Below, one piece after another: positions 26,768 through 36,109 of a DNA stretch of 64,000 nt. The position numbers and the translations under genes were made by a program. The stretch covers positions 330,572 to 394,571 of the forward strand of contig NZ_RCIP01000003.1 in NCBI RefSeq assembly GCF_004000275.1, given 5' to 3'. The notes under the pieces were generated by a model. It made no database searches. It was not told where the DNA came from and saw only the letters and a program-made list of their open reading frames with translations. The stretch is from Saccharospirillum alexandrii. Lineage in GTDB: Bacteria > Pseudomonadota > Gammaproteobacteria > Pseudomonadales > Natronospirillaceae. How positions within the stretch are numbered: the first letter of the stretch is position 1; every line of letters starts with the position of its first letter.

Positions 26768-26926
26768 CATCCGACGCTCACACTGTGCAAACGCCGAGAC
26801 TTAGGTGCCTAATAACGCAGAATTATACGCGTCGGGCTGGGTTGTGTCAGTGCTGTGGTTTTACGCCCTGCCCGGCCACAGCGTACAATGGCGGCTTATT
26901 CGATGAATCATCACGGTTAATTGGCT

Positions 26927-27547
26927 ATGGCCCGATCCAAAAGCAGCAGTCGGTGGCTCGAAGAGCATGTAAACGACCCCTTCGTGAAACAGGCGCAGAT
27001 CGACGGTTACCGCTCGCGTGCGAGCTATAAACTGCTGGAAATCAACACCAAAGACAAACTGATCCACCCGAACATGCTGGTGATGGACCTGGGCTCGGCG
27101 CCCGGGGGCTGGTCGCAGGTGTCGGCCAAGCTGGTGGGTCACAAGGGCCGGGTGATCGCGTCGGACATTCTGCCGATGGATTCCATCGCGGGCGTGGAGT
27201 TCATTCAGGGTGATTTCACTGAAGAAGCCGTGTTCGATGAGATTATGGCCACGCTGGATGGCACCCTGGCCGATGTGGTCATCTCCGACATGGCACCCAA
27301 CATCAGCGGTGTGGACGTAGCCGACCAGGCGTCGTCGATGTATCTGGTCGAGCTGGCGCTCGATATGGCGCGGCAGGTACTCAAGCCGAAGGGCAGCTTT
27401 GTGGCCAAGGTTTTCCACGGCGAAGGCTACGATGAGTACGTGAAAGACCTGCGAACGTCGTTCGACAAAGTGGTGATTCGCAAACCGGATTCTTCACGGG
27501 CCCGATCTCGGGAAGTGTATGTGGTTGGCAAGGGCTTTAAGGGGTAA
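26927..27547 (+). CDS. rlmE: 23S rRNA 2'-O-ribose methyltransferase (U2552)
   Basis: This 206-residue RlmE/FtsJ enzyme methylates the ribose of U2552 in the ribosomal A loop. The SAM motif [11 protein letters not shown] and the catalytic K-D-K-E set are visible: Lys in RASYKLLEI, Asp in VISDMAP, Lys in [10 protein letters not shown] and Glu in SREVYVV. The ATG at 26927 gives [10 protein letters not shown], aligned with known RlmE starts; an upstream TTG adds only two residues. ftsH, often next to rlmE in gammaproteobacteria, does not follow; a structured repeat and ettA do. Confidence 0.95.
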   Translation: MARSKSSSRWLEEHVNDPFVKQAQIDGYRSRASYKLLEINTKDKLIHPNMLVMDLGSAPGGWSQVSAKLVGHKGRVIASDILPMDSIAGVEFIQGDFTEEAVFDEIMATLDGTLADVVISDMAPNISGVDVADQASSMYLVELALDMARQVLKPKGSFVAKVFHGEGYDEYVKDLRTSFDKVVIRKPDSSRARSREVYVVGKGFKG

Positions 27548-27605
27548 GTTAGTCACAAGTTCCGGAGTTCGAGGTTGTTTGGTTGCCAATAATCCGTATC
27601 AGCCA

Positions 27606-27698
27606 CCGGGCATACCTCTCCGGGGTCGGCGTAAACCCTTCCATGGGGCCTAGATCGCAGCATCCTTGCTGCGAACTTCCCCGGAGAGGTATGCCCGG
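27606..27698 (+). repeat. Structured intergenic repeat, type 1
   Basis: The perfect 20-bp arms (CCGGGCATACCTCTCCGGGG) enclose the GTCGGCGTAAACCCTTCCATGG core and the hairpin TCGCAGCA-TCCT-TGCTGCGA. Outside it, CAAGTTCCGGAGTTCG (27556-27571) pairs with 27720-27735 at 15 of 16 positions, so a second-level stem is possible. Confidence 0.92.
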
Positions 27699-27924
27699 CA
27701 CCTGATACTTAACGTGTCGCGAACTCCGAAACTTGAGTTTGAGGTGACAAGCGCCTCCCCAATCAAGCAGCAGACGTAACTTTCTCGCCTAGACTCCTGA
27801 ATGTCTACCTTAAATATTTTCCTATTCACACGACTACAAATAACCCGACCTTTCCAAAGCGGGGCCTTTTCAATACTCTAGCGACACTCAAAATACTCAC
27901 GTTGCGGTGTTGGCAACCAGCTAA

Positions 27925-28037
27925 GTGCCAGGTACCGGGTGTACCTGTCCGGGGAAGTCTGAGGCATGGATGCCGAAGCCTAGCCCCCAGGGACGGGTTT
28001 ACGGCGACCCCGGACAGGTATACCCGGTGCCTGGCAC
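27925..28037 (-). repeat. Structured intergenic repeat, type 1
   Basis: The 30-bp arms (inner part CCGGGTGTACCTGTCCGGGG) differ from complementarity only at two wobble-type positions. The core is inverted. It ends 43 bases before the ettA start and so may lie in the ettA leader. Confidence 0.92.
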
Positions 28038-28080
28038 GAACTCACAGCAACAACCAGAAACGAACCCAAAAGGTGAACCG

Positions 28081-29736
28081 GTGGCTCAATACGTTTTTAC
28101 TATGAACCGCGTCGGCAAGGTTGTACCGCCGAAAGAACAGATTTTGAAAGACATCTCTTTGTCTTTTTTCCCGGGGGCGAAGATCGGGGTGCTCGGCCTG
28201 AATGGCTCGGGTAAGTCTACCCTGCTGCGTATTATGGCCGGGGTTGATAAGGATTACCTGGGTGAGGCGCGGCCTCAGCCAGACCTGAACATTGGTTATT
28301 TACCGCAGGAACCGGAGCTGGACGAGTCGAAGACGGTACGCGAGACCGTTGAAGAGTCGCTGGCGCATTTGAAGGATGCCCAGGTTCAGTTGGAGGCTGT
28401 GTATGCCGCCTATGCCGAGCCGGATGCGGACTTTGACAAGCTGGCGGCGGAGCAGCAGAGGCTGGAGAACATTCTGGCGGCGGCCGATGGCCATAACCTG
28501 GAAAACCGGCTGGAAATCGCGGCCGATGCGCTGCGTCTGCCGCCCTGGGATGCGCCGGTGAAGAACCTCTCCGGGGGTGAGCGTCGCCGTGTGGCCTTGT
28601 GTCGCCTGTTGCTTTCCAGCCCCGACATGCTGCTGCTCGATGAGCCAACCAACCACCTGGATGCCGAGTCGGTAGCCTGGCTGGAGCGCTTTCTGCACGA
28701 GTTTACCGGCACCGTGGTGGCCATTACCCACGACCGCTACTTCCTCGACAATGTCGCCGGCTGGATTCTCGAACTGGACCGTGGCCACGGCATTCCGTTC
28801 GAAGGCAACTACAGCCAGTGGCTGGAGAACAAGGAAAAGCGGCTGGAGATGGAATCCAAGCAGCAGCAATCTCATGAGAAGGCCGTTAAAGCCGAGCTGG
28901 AGTGGGTTCGCCAGAACGCCAAGGGGCGCCAGGCCAAGTCGAAGGCGCGTTTGCGTCAGTTTGAGGAGCTCAGCTCACGTGAGTTCCAGACGCGCAACGA
29001 GACCAACGAAATCTACATTCCACCTGGCCCGCGCCTGGGCGATAAGGTGATTGAGGTTGAGGGAGTCTCCAAAACCTACAACGGCAACCTGCTGTATGAA
29101 GACCTCAATTTCACCGTGCCACCGGGTGCCATTGTCGGCATTATCGGTGGTAACGGTGCCGGTAAGTCGACCCTGTTCCGGATGATCGCCGGGCAGGAAA
29201 CGCCGGATTCGGGTGAGATTACCGTTGGCGAAACCGTCGATCTGGCGTTTGTTGGCCAGATGCGCGAGCTGGACGACAGCAAAACGGCCTGGGAAGAAAT
29301 TTCCGACGGCCAGGATATGATTTCCGTAAACGGCTACGAGATTCCCTCGCGGGCCTACCTCGGCCGCTTCAACTTCAAAGGCAACAGCCAGCAGAAGTAT
29401 GTGAAGCAGCTGTCGGGCGGTGAGCGTAACCGTTTGTTTTTGGCCAAACTGCTGAAGCAGGGCGGCAACGTGTTGTTGCTTGACGAACCGACCAACGATC
29501 TGGACGTTGAAACCCTGCGCGCACTGGAAGAAGCCATTCTGGCCTTCCCGGGTGCGGTAATGGTGATTTCGCACGATCGCTGGTTCCTCGACCGGGTCGC
29601 GACCCACATTCTGGCCTTTGAAGGCGATTCCAAAGCGGTGTTCTTTGAAGGCAACTTCACCGAATACGATGCCGATTACCACAAGCGGACCGGTAACCAG
29701 GGCCCGAAACGCATCAAATACAAACGCATCAAGTAA
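28081..29736 (+). CDS. ettA: Energy-dependent translational throttle protein EttA (ABC-F)
   Basis: This 551-residue ABC-F protein has two ATPase domains (Walker A GLNGSGKST and GGNGAGKST; signatures LSGGERRRV and LSGGERNRL) and Walker B blocks LLLDEPTNHLD and LLLDEPTNDLD. EttA binds the ribosomal E site and gates the first peptide bond according to the ATP/ADP ratio. The GTG at 28081 gives the family start MAQYVFTMNRVGKVVPP, with AAGGTG a few bases upstream. The open frame back to 27925 is coded by the structured repeat and is rejected as protein. The C-terminus KRIKYKRIK matches the family. Confidence 0.95.
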   Translation: MAQYVFTMNRVGKVVPPKEQILKDISLSFFPGAKIGVLGLNGSGKSTLLRIMAGVDKDYLGEARPQPDLNIGYLPQEPELDESKTVRETVEESLAHLKDAQVQLEAVYAAYAEPDADFDKLAAEQQRLENILAAADGHNLENRLEIAADALRLPPWDAPVKNLSGGERRRVALCRLLLSSPDMLLLDEPTNHLDAESVAWLERFLHEFTGTVVAITHDRYFLDNVAGWILELDRGHGIPFEGNYSQWLENKEKRLEMESKQQQSHEKAVKAELEWVRQNAKGRQAKSKARLRQFEELSSREFQTRNETNEIYIPPGPRLGDKVIEVEGVSKTYNGNLLYEDLNFTVPPGAIVGIIGGNGAGKSTLFRMIAGQETPDSGEITVGETVDLAFVGQMRELDDSKTAWEEISDGQDMISVNGYEIPSRAYLGRFNFKGNSQQKYVKQLSGGERNRLFLAKLLKQGGNVLLLDEPTNDLDVETLRALEEAILAFPGAVMVISHDRWFLDRVATHILAFEGDSKAVFFEGNFTEYDADYHKRTGNQGPKRIKYKRIK

Positions 29737-29814
29737 GCGTATGTTATAAAAGCCGGGCTCAGTCACGCACCGTGATCTGAGCCTGTCTGTCCCGCCCGCA
29801 TTACGAGGAAGACC

Positions 29815-31791
29815 ATGAGCTCAAAGACCGGCCCACTGACCGGCCAGAAAACCCCGCTGGCAAAAAAACTCGGCCTTTTGGTCGGCCTTGGCTTCTGTTC
29901 CGGTGTGTTACTGGCCATCGCGGTCTGGTTGCTGAGCCTGAACATTCCGATGATCAGCGGCATGATGGGGCTGCTCTGCACCATCGGTAGCCTGGCGTTA
30001 CTGGTGGCTACGTTTCGGGTGTATGCGGCCATCTCGCTTTCACTGGCGCAGAACGACCAGAAACATCTGCAAAATGCGCTGATTCAGGCCAAAGACATGC
30101 TCGACACCAGCAAGCAGCTGCGCGACGACCATGTGCTGCTGCAGAGCGTGTACAACAACCTGACCTTCCCGGTCTGGCTGAAAGACCGCTTTGGGCGTTA
30201 TCTGGTGGTGAACAACACTCTGACCAACCACTGGTGCGATGGTGTGGATGCCAAAGGAAAAACCGATGCCGATGTGCTGAACGCCCAACTGGCCGACGTC
30301 TTTATGGCGTCGGACGAACAGGCGCTGAACACCGGCCGCCACCAGGTGCTGGAACTGAAAATGGACCTGACCGGCCAGCCTTCTCGCTGGTACCGGATTG
30401 AGCGCCACCCATTGGTCGGCGAGAACGATGCGATTGTCGGTATTCTGGGCTTTGCCATCGACATTACCGGGTACAAGGTATCGGATGAGCGCTTGCGGGC
30501 GGATCAACTGATCGACCCGGTAACCGAATTTGCCAACCAGCAGGGCTTGCGCCATTTTATCGATGAACACGACGAAGAGATCGACGATCTCTGGTGCCTG
30601 CATGTCGATATCGATCACTTTAAAGTATTGAACGACAGCATGGGCAACGCTGCGGGTGATCAATTGCTGACGCAGTTGTCACAGCGCCTGAAACACCACA
30701 GTGACGAGGAAGACTTCCTGGCCCGCGTCGGTGCCGATGAGTTCGTGCTGTTCTGGTACGGCACCGAGGTGCATTCCGATGATGATCGCGATGAGCGCCT
30801 GAAAGACCTGCACCTGCAATTGAATCAGCCGTTTTCCATTGGCGAGAGCAGTTACAGCTTTACTGTCTCGATCGGTGCGGCGCGCGCCCCCGGCCATGGC
30901 CTGACGGCGAACGAGCTGCACCAGAACGCGGGCATTGCGCTGTTCAACGCCAAGAAAAAGGGCCGCAACCAGGTGCACTGGTACCACAGCGATTATGAAG
31001 ACCAGGCTCAGCGCCGGCTGCACAAGGCGCAAATGCTGAAGAACGCGTTGAAACAACAGGACCTGGAAGTTCACCTGCAGCCGCGCATTGATTCGCGCAC
31101 CGGGGAGATTCTGGCGCTGGAGTGTCTGGCACGCCTGCAGGGTGAAACCGGCGATCTGATTTACCCGGGGCATTTCATCGAGCTGGCCGAGCACAACGGT
31201 TCGATTCGGGAACTGGACCGCTGGATGCTGGAACAGGCGCTGTTGCTGATATCCCGCCAATTGAACGAGGGCGCGCACCCGGTGGTGCTGGGTGTGAACC
31301 TGAGCGTACAAAGCATTAATGAGGATACGCTGCGCTACCTGACGGCCTGGCATGCTCGCAAGCCGGATGCACTGCGTTATCTGGAAATCGAGATTACCGA
31401 ACACCACCTTCCGGACCAGAACGATGACTTCCGCCAGCGCCTGGAAGCGCTGGATGCTCTCGGCATTGTGTTGGCACTGGACGACTTTGGTTCCGGCTAT
31501 GCCAACCTGTCGAAACTGCCGGACTTGCCGTTCCGGATCATCAAGCTCGACCAGAGTTTTATTCGGGACCTGCCCAATTCGGAGAAACAGATGGCGGTGG
31601 TTAAGGCGATTGTCGATCTGTGCAATTCGCTGTCGATTACCGTGGTGGCCGAAGGCGTCGAGACCGAGGAAGAACTCAATGCGGTCTCCAAACTGGGCTG
31701 CCATTACATTCAGGGCTTCGTCTATTCCAAGCCGCGCGCCCTGGCCGATGCCATCGAATGGTTTGAGCAGCGCCAGATGGCTCGTCAGTAG
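29815..31791 (+). CDS. PAS-GGDEF-EAL c-di-GMP signalling protein
   Basis: This 658-residue membrane protein has two helices (about residues 20-45 and 48-75), a PAS domain (about 105-225), a GGDEF-type domain with RVGADEF in place of GGDEF, and an EAL domain. The EAL signature reads ECL, and the metal- and substrate-binding blocks EIEITE, LDDFGSGYANL, KLDQSFI and VAEGVET are kept. Phosphodiesterase activity is therefore likely. Gly-Ala-Asp-Glu-Phe variants can remain active or act as GTP sensors. It is probably monocistronic, with a structured repeat in its 3' region. Confidence 0.9.
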   Translation: MSSKTGPLTGQKTPLAKKLGLLVGLGFCSGVLLAIAVWLLSLNIPMISGMMGLLCTIGSLALLVATFRVYAAISLSLAQNDQKHLQNALIQAKDMLDTSKQLRDDHVLLQSVYNNLTFPVWLKDRFGRYLVVNNTLTNHWCDGVDAKGKTDADVLNAQLADVFMASDEQALNTGRHQVLELKMDLTGQPSRWYRIERHPLVGENDAIVGILGFAIDITGYKVSDERLRADQLIDPVTEFANQQGLRHFIDEHDEEIDDLWCLHVDIDHFKVLNDSMGNAAGDQLLTQLSQRLKHHSDEEDFLARVGADEFVLFWYGTEVHSDDDRDERLKDLHLQLNQPFSIGESSYSFTVSIGAARAPGHGLTANELHQNAGIALFNAKKKGRNQVHWYHSDYEDQAQRRLHKAQMLKNALKQQDLEVHLQPRIDSRTGEILALECLARLQGETGDLIYPGHFIELAEHNGSIRELDRWMLEQALLLISRQLNEGAHPVVLGVNLSVQSINEDTLRYLTAWHARKPDALRYLEIEITEHHLPDQNDDFRQRLEALDALGIVLALDDFGSGYANLSKLPDLPFRIIKLDQSFIRDLPNSEKQMAVVKAIVDLCNSLSITVVAEGVETEEELNAVSKLGCHYIQGFVYSKPRALADAIEWFEQRQMARQ

Positions 31792-31812
31792 GCTGTGGCA
31801 TTGGTCCGCAAC

Positions 31813-31986
31813 GGTTGCCGGGGGTGCCTCTGTGGGGTCGGCGTAGATCCATCCATGGAGCCTAGGCCACATGATATGAATCCCCTCCATGGGATTCACC
31901 CTTCGGGCTCGCTTCGCTCATGCTAAAACGCTCCCGGCGTTTTAGTCCATGTTGTGGACTACCCCACAGAGGCACCCCCGACAACC
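31813..31986 (+). repeat. Structured intergenic repeat, type 1, extended form
   Basis: The 25-bp arms (inner part CCGGGGGTGCCTCTGTGGGG) pair with one mismatch. The second hairpin (CCACA...TGTTGTGG) is split by a nested insert of about 75 bases (31872-31946). The insert has hairpins GAATCCCCTCCATGGGATTC (31878-31897) and AAAACGC-TCCCG-GCGTTTT (31925-31943), almost the same as in the element at 21898. Confidence 0.9.
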
Positions 31987-32101
31987 GCCGCTAGTCTCCG
32001 TAGCCTGGGTTCGCTGTCACTCAAAACCTTTTCAGCTATTGCGCGGCCGTGACGAATTCATTACCATGCCGCTCCCTGGCTGGGGCTCCCCGGTCAGTTT
32101 T

Positions 32102-32186
<85 letters not shown>

Positions 32187-32468
32187 TTCGAAGTCAGTTA
32201 CTCCCTTTCTATTTAATCGCTCAGCGCCTAGCCTGGCTCAGCTGTGCTTTTCGTTTGTCTGTGATATCTGCGGTTCATCGTAAGAGGCCAGTCCCCTGGG
32301 CGACAGGAAGCAGAACCAACCACCGCTTCTGACCACTCCATCACTGACTCGGATACTCCCCGTCGCCCACAGAGTGGCCTCCCACAAAACCAACCCTTGC
32401 AATCTCCCTAGGCATGAAGGCACAATTCACACTTGTTATTTAATTAACATTTGTTAATCAGGCCGACA

Positions 32469-33545
32469 ATGACCGATATTGAACAGCAACTTCTCGCCGC
32501 CATCCGCGCCACCCCTATGGCCACCCAGCAACAACTGGCCGACCAGTTGGGGCTAAGCCGTGAATCGGTGGCCGGGCATATTATGCGGTTGACACGACAG
32601 GGGGTGATTCTGGGCAAGGGGTATTTGCTGCCCGATCAGGACCGGATTGTGGTACTTGGGGGCGCCAATGTGGATCTGACCGGCCGCTGCCACTCGGCTT
32701 ACCGCCCTGGAGATTCCAACCCGGGCAGTCTGTCGCAAAGCGCCGGAGGGGTTGGCCGCAACATTGCCGAGAATCTGGCGCACCTGGGCCACGATGTCAC
32801 GCTGATCACGCTGCTTGGCAATGACACCAATGGCGATTGGCTGCACCAGCGCATTGCGGCCGCCGGTATTCGCACCGATGGCCTGTTGCGCCACCCCAGC
32901 TTGCCAACCAGTACCTACCTGGCGATGAACGATCACCAGGGTCAGCTTATTGGTGCCCTCGCGGATATGGGCATTGCCGAGGCACTGACGCCCGAGATAC
33001 TGGCGCCGGTGCGCTCGACGCTGGTGGCGGCTGATGCCGTAGTGGTAGAAGCCAATGTACCGGAGGCGACGCTGGCCTGGCTGGCCACCCTGCCGCTGAA
33101 AGGCAGGCTCTACGCCGATGCTGTCTCTACGGCCAAGGCGCCTCGCCTGCAGCCCCTATTGCCGCACCTCAAAGTACTTAAGGTTAACCGCTCTGAAGCT
33201 TCGGCTTTGCTGGGCGAAGCCAGCTACGAGCCGGAAACACTGGCGCGCCGGTTGCTGGAACGGGGCGTTAACACCGTAGCCCTGAGCCTGGGTCGCGATG
33301 GCCTGATGCTTTGTACCGACCAGCAACACCACCGCCAGGGCATTTACCCGACCCACATCGCCAGCGATACCGGTGCCGGCGATGCCCTCGTTGCCGGGCT
33401 GATTCACGCCGACCGGGCGCACTGGGAACTGTCACACAAAGCAGCGTTTAGCCTCGGCTGTGCTGGCCTGACGCTGGAATCGAGCGGTGCCAACCACCCG
33501 CACCTTACCGAAACAACTGTTAATCAATGGATACTCGACCGATGA
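32469..33545 (+). CDS. psuK: Pseudouridine kinase with N-terminal winged helix
   Basis: This 358-residue PfkB-family kinase has an N-terminal helix-turn-helix (QQQLADQLGLSRESVAGHIM, residues 20-40). The sugar-kinase domain shows GGVGRNIAENLAHLG and the catalytic DTGAGDALVAG. PsuK phosphorylates pseudouridine to pseudouridine 5'-phosphate. The ATG at 32469 is chosen over a TTG at 32451. Its stop overlaps the psuG start (ATGA), so the two are coupled. An AT-rich leader with TTAATTAA and TTAAC-type repeats lies just upstream and may be regulatory. The fused HTH suggests possible autoregulation; this is inference. Confidence 0.9.
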   Translation: MTDIEQQLLAAIRATPMATQQQLADQLGLSRESVAGHIMRLTRQGVILGKGYLLPDQDRIVVLGGANVDLTGRCHSAYRPGDSNPGSLSQSAGGVGRNIAENLAHLGHDVTLITLLGNDTNGDWLHQRIAAAGIRTDGLLRHPSLPTSTYLAMNDHQGQLIGALADMGIAEALTPEILAPVRSTLVAADAVVVEANVPEATLAWLATLPLKGRLYADAVSTAKAPRLQPLLPHLKVLKVNRSEASALLGEASYEPETLARRLLERGVNTVALSLGRDGLMLCTDQQHHRQGIYPTHIASDTGAGDALVAGLIHADRAHWELSHKAAFSLGCAGLTLESSGANHPHLTETTVNQWILDR

Positions 33546-34453
33546 ATAGCTACCTGGACATCAAACCTGAAGTGGCGGACGCTCTGGCCAATGGCCTGCC
33601 CGTTGTTGCACTGGAAAGCACCATAATCTCCCACGGCATGCCTTGGCCGGATAACGCCACGACCGCCAAGGAAGTGGAACAGATTATTCGCGATGCCGGT
33701 GCCGTACCAGCCACCATCGCCATCATCAACGGCCGTCTCAAGGCCGGTTTGACCAGTGACGAAATTGATACGCTGGCGAAAGCCGGGCAAAGCGTTGCAA
33801 AATGCTCCCGCCGTGATCTGCCTTATGTGGTCGCCCGCGGTGAGCACGGTGCAACGACCGTAGCAGCGACCATGATCATTGCCGATATGGCTGGCATTCG
33901 GGTGTTTGCCACCGGCGGCATCGGTGGTGTGCATCGCGGCGCCCAGCAGAGCTTTGACATCTCGGCCGACCTGCAGGAGCTGGCGCATACGTCCGTTGCC
34001 GTTGTCTGCGCCGGTGCCAAATCGATTCTCGACCTGGGGCTGACCCGTGAGTACCTGGAAACCCAGGGCGTTCCGGTGCTGGGCTACCAGACCGATTCGC
34101 TGCCCGCCTTCTACACCCGCACCAGCGAGCACAGTGTCGATTACCGGCTCGACAGCGACAGCGACATTGCAGCCTTTTTGAACGCCAAATGGGGCATGAA
34201 ACTGAACGGCGGCGTGGTGATAGCGAACCCGATTCCCGAAGCCTACGCCATGGACCCAGCCAAGATTCAGCAGGCCATTGAACAGGCGCTTGCAGAATCG
34301 GTCGAACAGGGCATCAGCGGCAAAGAATCGACGCCCTTCCTGCTGGCTCGTGTAGCCGAACTGACGGGCGGCGACAGCCTGGCCAGCAACATTCAACTGG
34401 TGTTCAACAACGCCCGCCTGGCGGCCGGCATTGCGCGTGAGTTAATCGCCTGA
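33542..34453 (+). CDS. psuG: Pseudouridine-5'-phosphate glycosidase
   Basis: This 303-residue enzyme cleaves the C-C bond of pseudouridine 5'-phosphate to uracil and ribose 5-phosphate, completing pseudouridine breakdown with PsuK. The family blocks ALESTIISHGMPWPDN, FATGGIGGVHRGAQ (with SFDISADLQEL following), CAGAKSILDL and SGKESTPFLLARV are intact. The ATG at 33542 overlaps the psuK stop; an upstream ATG at 33527 lies inside psuK and is less likely. A strong terminator follows at 34489. Confidence 0.95.
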   Translation: MNSYLDIKPEVADALANGLPVVALESTIISHGMPWPDNATTAKEVEQIIRDAGAVPATIAIINGRLKAGLTSDEIDTLAKAGQSVAKCSRRDLPYVVARGEHGATTVAATMIIADMAGIRVFATGGIGGVHRGAQQSFDISADLQELAHTSVAVVCAGAKSILDLGLTREYLETQGVPVLGYQTDSLPAFYTRTSEHSVDYRLDSDSDIAAFLNAKWGMKLNGGVVIANPIPEAYAMDPAKIQQAIEQALAESVEQGISGKESTPFLLARVAELTGGDSLASNIQLVFNNARLAAGIARELIA

Positions 34454-34488
34454 GCGATCCCTCTTGCTGAACACCAGGCCTGTTGATG

Positions 34489-34529
34489 AGCCCCCGCTTT
34501 GATCACACGATCAAACCGGGGGCTTTTTT
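34489..34529 (+). terminator. Rho-independent terminator of psuKG
   Basis: AGCCCCCG-C-TTTGATC and GATCAAA-C-CGGGGGCT form a long stem around ACAC, followed by seven T. Confidence 0.92.
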
Positions 34530-34769
34530 TGTCAATTCCTATCAAACTGCGCCCATATCCCGAATAGCGGTTGCACTAGGCCGCGCGGCTGGCTAGTTTA
34601 TTGCTACGAACAAAGCCATCATTCATGCGACGCGGTCTTTCACCTCGTCGCTGCTCCAAAGCAGTGCACGGCCCTTTCCGGCGAGCACCCAATGGAGACC
34701 AGGGATCGGAATGTGCTGTAGCGGACGGGAAGTCGTTAACTCCAATAAACAGAAAAGGTTAACGTTTCA

Positions 34770-35510
34770 ATGCAGACCCACCCCCTGGTTCGACGGCTCG
34801 CCCTAGTGTGCGCCTGTATGCTTCCGGCGACTTTGTTTGCCGAAGACTTTCCACGCATCAACCTCTACACTGAAAATTACGGTACTTTCAATTACAGCCT
34901 GACCGGCGCTGCCTACGAACACGATATTGAAGACATTGGCGGCACAGCCACCGAGATTGTCGAGAAGCTATTCAACGAGGCCGGTATCGACTTCAAATTG
35001 CGTCTGCGCACCTGGTCGGTTGCCTATGAACGCGCGGTTGAACGCCCCAACTACGGCGTTTTCTCTACCGGGCGCACTGAATCGCGGGAAGACCTGTTCG
35101 AATGGGTGGGCCCGGTCGGTCAGTACAGCTGGATTTTACTGGCAAGAGAAGGCAACAACCTGAACATCAATCGCCTGGAAGATATTCGCGGATTGCGCAT
35201 CGGCGGCTATGAGGGCGATGCAGCGACGACCTTTCTGCAGGAACAGGGCTATGAAGTCTCCACCCTGCCGAACGAGTCACTCAACGCCCAACGCCTGGCC
35301 AATGACCTGATTGATGTATGGATCACCTCAGATATCAATGGCTACAAAGTTGCGGAAGAAAGCGGCTACCCGGAAGTCGAGGAAGCCTTTCGCATTCGTA
35401 CCGTCGATTTATACCTGGCAATGAACCCGGAAACCGACCCACGCGTCATCAATGCCTTGAATTCGGCCTATGATGCACTGATTGCCCGGGGCGAAATCAC
35501 CTTCGATTGA
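34770..35510 (+). CDS. Periplasmic solute-binding protein, SBP family 3
   Basis: This 246-residue protein has a signal peptide cleaved near residue 25 (ATLFAED). The type II binding fold is of the polar-amino-acid-binding family (GGTATEIVEKLFNEAGID, SVAYERAVERPNYGVFSTGRT, LRIGGYEGDAATTFL). No ABC permease or ATPase gene is nearby, so it may be a stand-alone sensor-type binding protein. The start has AAAAGG upstream. The next gene starts 24 bases later and is likely cotranscribed. Confidence 0.85.
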   Translation: MQTHPLVRRLALVCACMLPATLFAEDFPRINLYTENYGTFNYSLTGAAYEHDIEDIGGTATEIVEKLFNEAGIDFKLRLRTWSVAYERAVERPNYGVFSTGRTESREDLFEWVGPVGQYSWILLAREGNNLNINRLEDIRGLRIGGYEGDAATTFLQEQGYEVSTLPNESLNAQRLANDLIDVWITSDINGYKVAEESGYPEVEEAFRIRTVDLYLAMNPETDPRVINALNSAYDALIARGEITFD

Positions 35511-35533
35511 ACGGCTTTCATAAGGGGGAGCGT

Positions 35534-36109
35534 ATGCGTTGTCGTCTGATCCCGCTGGTTCTGATCACTCTGTTGACCGGTTGCAGCGCCTTGCAACCTT
35601 CGGGGTCGGCGGTACCGGCGGTTTCCTCACCATCGATTACGCTGCCACTGGTCGCCAGTTGGTACAACGGCAAGGTGTATTATTACGTCACCACCGATGT
35701 CTGGCCCAGAACCATGGCCATCGCCAAGGGCGCCAACTTTACGCCCCGCTTTCGCGATGCCATTCCACCCCGACCCAAACCACCCGGGCTGAAGACCATT
35801 CTGGAACGGATCTACGCCTTTCCGGACGGTGAGCAAATCAACATCATTCCGTCAGCCCCGGAGCCCATTGGCCCGACCAGCAACAACCGACCCTACAGCC
35901 CTGTGTGGCAGATGGTGGAAGTGCGCTGGCTGATGCCAGAACACCAGCAAGAGCTTAAGTCGGAAGCCGAACTGCTCGATGCAGAAGCAGAAGGCTGGGT
36001 AGCACTGACGGTGACCGAGGCTATTGTGAACTGCGCGGTGGTCGCCGATGCCGAGGGTAACCGGCTGCCAGGCAGCCAGTTACACGGTTTACCCGCTCAG
36101 CCGCGGTAG
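35534..36109 (+). CDS. Putative lipoprotein, unknown
   Basis: This 191-residue protein has a lipoprotein signal (ITLLTGCSAL, Cys near residue 17). The mature part is Pro-rich with no family I recognise. The ATG at 35534 has AAGGGGGAG upstream; a TTG at 35507 overlaps the previous stop and is less likely. The 3' end overlaps the convergent gcvT gene by 13 bases. Confidence 0.65.
   Translation: MRCRLIPLVLITLLTGCSALQPSGSAVPAVSSPSITLPLVASWYNGKVYYYVTTDVWPRTMAIAKGANFTPRFRDAIPPRPKPPGLKTILERIYAFPDGEQINIIPSAPEPIGPTSNNRPYSPVWQMVEVRWLMPEHQQELKSEAELLDAEAEGWVALTVTEAIVNCAVVADAEGNRLPGSQLHGLPAQPR

Noticed and set aside
27925-28080. In-frame N-terminal extension of ettA
   Set aside because: The extension is coded by a structured repeat and resembles no ABC-F protein; the GTG at 28081 gives the family's usual start with a ribosome site.
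29755-29790. Hairpin after ettA as a terminator
   Set aside because: The stem GGCTCAG/CTGAGCC is present but no T run follows.
30679-31899. 406-residue open frame antisense to the PAS-GGDEF-EAL gene
   Set aside because: It mirrors a well-supported coding frame in GC-rich DNA and shows no motif.
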